Positions 5,813 to 7,749 of a stretch of 7,749 nucleotides of DNA are shown piece after piece. Each line of letters opens with the position of its first letter. Within the stretch, counting starts at the first letter, position 1. The translations under genes were made by a program, and so were the position numbers. The stretch comes from Akkermansia muciniphila (GTDB lineage Bacteria > Pseudomonadota > Gammaproteobacteria > Burkholderiales > Burkholderiaceae_C): NCBI GenBank assembly GCA_943327015.2, contig CALPVM020000099.1:1-7749 (forward strand), in the 5' to 3' direction. The notes below the pieces were generated by a model. The model did not search any database and was not told where the DNA came from. It saw nothing but the letters and a program-made list of their open reading frames with translations.

Positions 5813-6673
5813 ATGACAACTTCTATCAACCTAAACAATGGATCTTTACGATGTGAGCTGTTACCCGCTATGGGTGGATGTATAGCAGGTCTGTGGTGCA
5901 AAGGAGTTGCAGTACTGCAGTCTACAGAACCGACAAAATTACGGTCGGTACGCGATGCAGCAAGTTTTGTAATGGTGCCATTTTCTAACCGCATAGGATA
6001 TGGCCAGCTGAAGTGGCAAGGAGTTCAATACTCTATTGAACGAAACTTTGCACCGGAGCCCCATGCCATTCATGGCGTAGGTTGGGAGCGCGGCTGGTCA
6101 GTAGTGCAGCAAAGCCCCGAACAAGTGACATTGAATCTTGTACACCAGGCAGACCAAAATTGGCCATTCGGATTTATGGCGGAGCAACGTTTTTTGCTTG
6201 AAGACAAAACGATAAAAATGGTGCTCAAAATAAAAAATACAGATGAGCGTATAGCACCCGTCGGAATGGGGTGGCACCCGTATTTTGTAAAGCGCAAAGG
6301 TGCAAAACTCACATTTAACAGTACAGGCCGTTGGGAGATGGGTGAAGATAAACTGCCCACTGTAAGAACTGCACATCAGGGCATAAACCAGATCACTGAT
6401 GCATTAAACGTAGACCATTGTTTTGATGGCTGGAGTGGCAGCGTGGTTTTGGAAGATGAAGTGCAATGTTGCACCATCAGATCTAACCTCAATCGATTGG
6501 TGGTTTACACCCATACAGGACTAGAAAGTATTGCTATAGAGCCAGTGAGTCATGTCAATAATGCGCTCCAAATGGCAACAGACATTGCTAAGGCAAAAGC
6601 ATTAGGCATACAAACACTTAAGCCCGGGGAGAGTTATGAGTGTAGTATGCAGATAACGGTTGAGAAAAAATAA
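5813..6673 (+). CDS. Aldose 1-epimerase (mutarotase) family protein, GalM/YphB-like
   Basis: A 286-residue cytoplasmic protein of the aldose 1-epimerase fold, which interconverts alpha and beta anomers of free sugars. Motifs in order: PFSNRIGYG (56-64) with the substrate-binding Asn-Arg pair; HAIHG with H87; GMGWHPYF with H155; DHCFDGW (201-207) with D201; IAIEPVSHVNNA with E243. H87, H155, D201 and E243 correspond to the catalytic and binding His/His/Asp/Glu set of characterised GalM proteins. The short length and motif style resemble E. coli YphB more than classical GalM (about 340 residues); the sugar is unknown. The ATG is the first possible start after an in-frame TAG at 5774, yet no Shine-Dalgarno sequence lies close to it; TAGGAG (5784-5789) is 23 bases away. 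It is followed by the lactonase gene with a one-base overlap, so the two form an operon. No promoter was recognised with confidence in 5752-5812. Confidence 0.9.
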   Translation: MTTSINLNNGSLRCELLPAMGGCIAGLWCKGVAVLQSTEPTKLRSVRDAASFVMVPFSNRIGYGQLKWQGVQYSIERNFAPEPHAIHGVGWERGWSVVQQSPEQVTLNLVHQADQNWPFGFMAEQRFLLEDKTIKMVLKIKNTDERIAPVGMGWHPYFVKRKGAKLTFNSTGRWEMGEDKLPTVRTAHQGINQITDALNVDHCFDGWSGSVVLEDEVQCCTIRSNLNRLVVYTHTGLESIAIEPVSHVNNALQMATDIAKAKALGIQTLKPGESYECSMQITVEKK

Positions 6674-7587
6674 TGGAATGGCAGCAGCTGACCACTGAAC
6701 CCAATGCCTTAGGCGAATCACCGTTTTGGCACCCCATGGAGCAAAAATTGTACTGGGTTGACATAGTGGGTAAAGCCATTTGCCGAACCGACCTACATAC
6801 CAAAGTAGTTGAAAAATGGGCAATGCCAAGCGAGCCAGGGTGTATTGCTCCAATGCAAGGTGGTGGTTTGGTCATGGCATTGCGTCACGGTATTTACAAA
6901 GCACAGCAATGGGGAGGTTGTTTGGAGCATGTTGCAACACTACCCTATAACACGGCTACCGTCCGTGCGAATGATGGTAAATGTGATGCGCAAGGGCGGT
7001 TTTGGGTAGGCACGGTGGATGAAACTAAACAGCAGCAAAGCGCAGGCCTGTTTTGTTTAGATTGCACCAAGGGTGATGCTGAAATAAGGTGTTTGATCAG
7101 CAATGCAACTACTGCCAATGGCTTGGCATGGAGCCCTGACCATCAAACAATGTACTGGGCAGATACTCCAACACACACAGTGCATGCTTGGAGTTATGAC
7201 AATCAAAATGCCAACTTAAGCAACCAACATACCTTTGCACAATTTAAACCAAAGCCACAAGGATGGCTAAGCGGGCAAACTGGCTACCAAGGGCGACCTG
7301 ACGGAGCCACTGTGGATGTAAAAGGCAACTATTATGTGGCTATGTACGAAGGGGGGCAGGTGGCGAAATATGCAGCAGATGGATCCATGCTCGCACAATA
7401 CCCTACACCCATGCTATGCCCGACCATGCCATGTTTTGGCGGACACGATTTACGAACCCTATTCGTTACTTCTGCCCGACATGGGCGCAGTTCGAATGAA
7501 CTAAAGGCACATCCACTATCAGGGTGCGTAATCTATACGCAAATGGATGTGCCAGGGTTGCCAGTTCAGTTTTTTAAACCAGCATAG
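6673..7587 (+). CDS. SMP-30/gluconolactonase (LRE) family sugar lactonase
   Basis: A 304-residue six-bladed beta-propeller protein of the SMP-30/regucalcin/gluconolactonase family, the usual length. These metal-dependent enzymes hydrolyse aldonolactones to aldonic acids. The expected divalent-metal ligands are E15 (LGESPFWHP), N149 (TTANGLAWSPD) and D210 (GRPDGA), matching E18, N154 and D204 of human SMP-30. R98 and N100 in VRANDGK match its substrate-contact Arg and Asn. No signal peptide, so it is probably cytoplasmic. The start ATG (6673) shares its A with the TAA stop of the epimerase gene, and no strong Shine-Dalgarno sequence precedes it, so translation is probably coupled. Epimerase plus lactonase suggests oxidative sugar catabolism, with an aldose dehydrogenase encoded elsewhere. 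Gluconate, galactonate, xylonate and arabinonate lactones are all possible products of such a route; the sequence does not decide which. Confidence 0.92.
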   Translation: MEWQQLTTEPNALGESPFWHPMEQKLYWVDIVGKAICRTDLHTKVVEKWAMPSEPGCIAPMQGGGLVMALRHGIYKAQQWGGCLEHVATLPYNTATVRANDGKCDAQGRFWVGTVDETKQQQSAGLFCLDCTKGDAEIRCLISNATTANGLAWSPDHQTMYWADTPTHTVHAWSYDNQNANLSNQHTFAQFKPKPQGWLSGQTGYQGRPDGATVDVKGNYYVAMYEGGQVAKYAADGSMLAQYPTPMLCPTMPCFGGHDLRTLFVTSARHGRSSNELKAHPLSGCVIYTQMDVPGLPVQFFKPA

Positions 7588-7595
7588 TGCAGCAG

Positions 7596-7749
7596 TTATT
7601 CTGCTAAAGCGGCTTCAATATCTTCTGCCAAACTGGCGGGCGTATCAGTCGGTGCATAGCGTTTACGTACGGACCCATCTTTAGCGATTAAAAACTTGGT
7701 GAAGTTCCACTTAATGGCTTTGCTGCCTAAAAGTCCAGGGGCTTCTTTA
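7596..7749 (-). CDS. Glutathione peroxidase, C-terminal fragment (cut by window edge)
   Basis: Reading the minus strand from 7748 gives 50 residues and a TAA stop at 7598-7596; the start lies beyond the right edge. The segment IKWNFTKFLIAKDGSVRKRY followed by AP..TP.SL..DIE is the typical C-terminus of bacterial glutathione peroxidases (BtuE/Gpx-like, about 160-180 residues). The Trp and Asn of KWNF are two members of the catalytic Cys(Sec)-Gln-Trp-Asn tetrad. These enzymes reduce hydrogen or organic peroxides with glutathione or, in many bacteria, thioredoxin. The peroxidatic Cys/Sec is outside the window, so selenium dependence cannot be judged. The gene is convergent with the lactonase gene at 8 bases, with no clear terminator between them. 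Confidence 0.9.
   Translation of the reverse strand, partial: KEAPGLLGSKAIKWNFTKFLIAKDGSVRKRYAPTDTPASLAEDIEAALAE

Noticed and set aside
7591..7605. AGCAG-TTATT-CTGCT hairpin between the lactonase and peroxidase genes as a terminator
   Set aside because: The stem is only 5 bp, overlaps the peroxidase stop codon, and has no T run after it on either strand.

Overview
The window looks like chromosomal DNA of a Gram-negative proteobacterium of moderate GC, most likely a betaproteobacterium (Burkholderiales-like). This is an inference. It rests on the style of the ammonium transporter (signal peptide, then a long Ala/Pro linker, then the channel), on the divergent comM / glnK-amtB arrangement that I recall from that class, and on a sigma-54/NtrC-type control region. 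No tRNA, rRNA, CRISPR array, insertion sequence or phage gene is visible. No stretch of 300 bases lacks a gene; the longest non-coding gap is 250 bases (3524-3773).

Layout. 1-1977 (+) is the C-terminal part of a large surface or secreted protein built from tandem bacterial Ig-like (Big_1/invasin-type) domains; its N-terminus lies outside the window. Tail to tail with it, only 7 bases away, is comM (1985-3523, -), a complete YifB/ComM AAA+ helicase of natural transformation. A 250-base divergent region separates comM from glnK-amtB (3774-5671, +), the PII signal protein and the ammonium channel it plugs. This region holds a good sigma-54 promoter (3671-3686) and, upstream, a cluster of NtrC-like sites at about -113, -147 and -160. 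The operon ends in a strong perfect-palindrome terminator (5712-5751).

Next comes a tight two-gene unit (5813-7587, +): an aldose 1-epimerase whose stop codon shares a base with the start of an SMP-30/gluconolactonase-family lactonase. Together they would supply the right sugar anomer and open the lactone formed by a sugar dehydrogenase, but no dehydrogenase is in the window. The right edge cuts a glutathione peroxidase gene (7596-7749, -), of which only the last 50 codons are visible, again tail to tail at 8 bases.

Most of the window is well-known chromosomal biology and I see no clear undescribed system. The best leads are regulatory. The NtrC-like cluster lies directly over the presumed leader and ribosome binding site of comM, which could link nitrogen status to a transformation gene. 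The glnK leader can also form two mutually exclusive hairpins.
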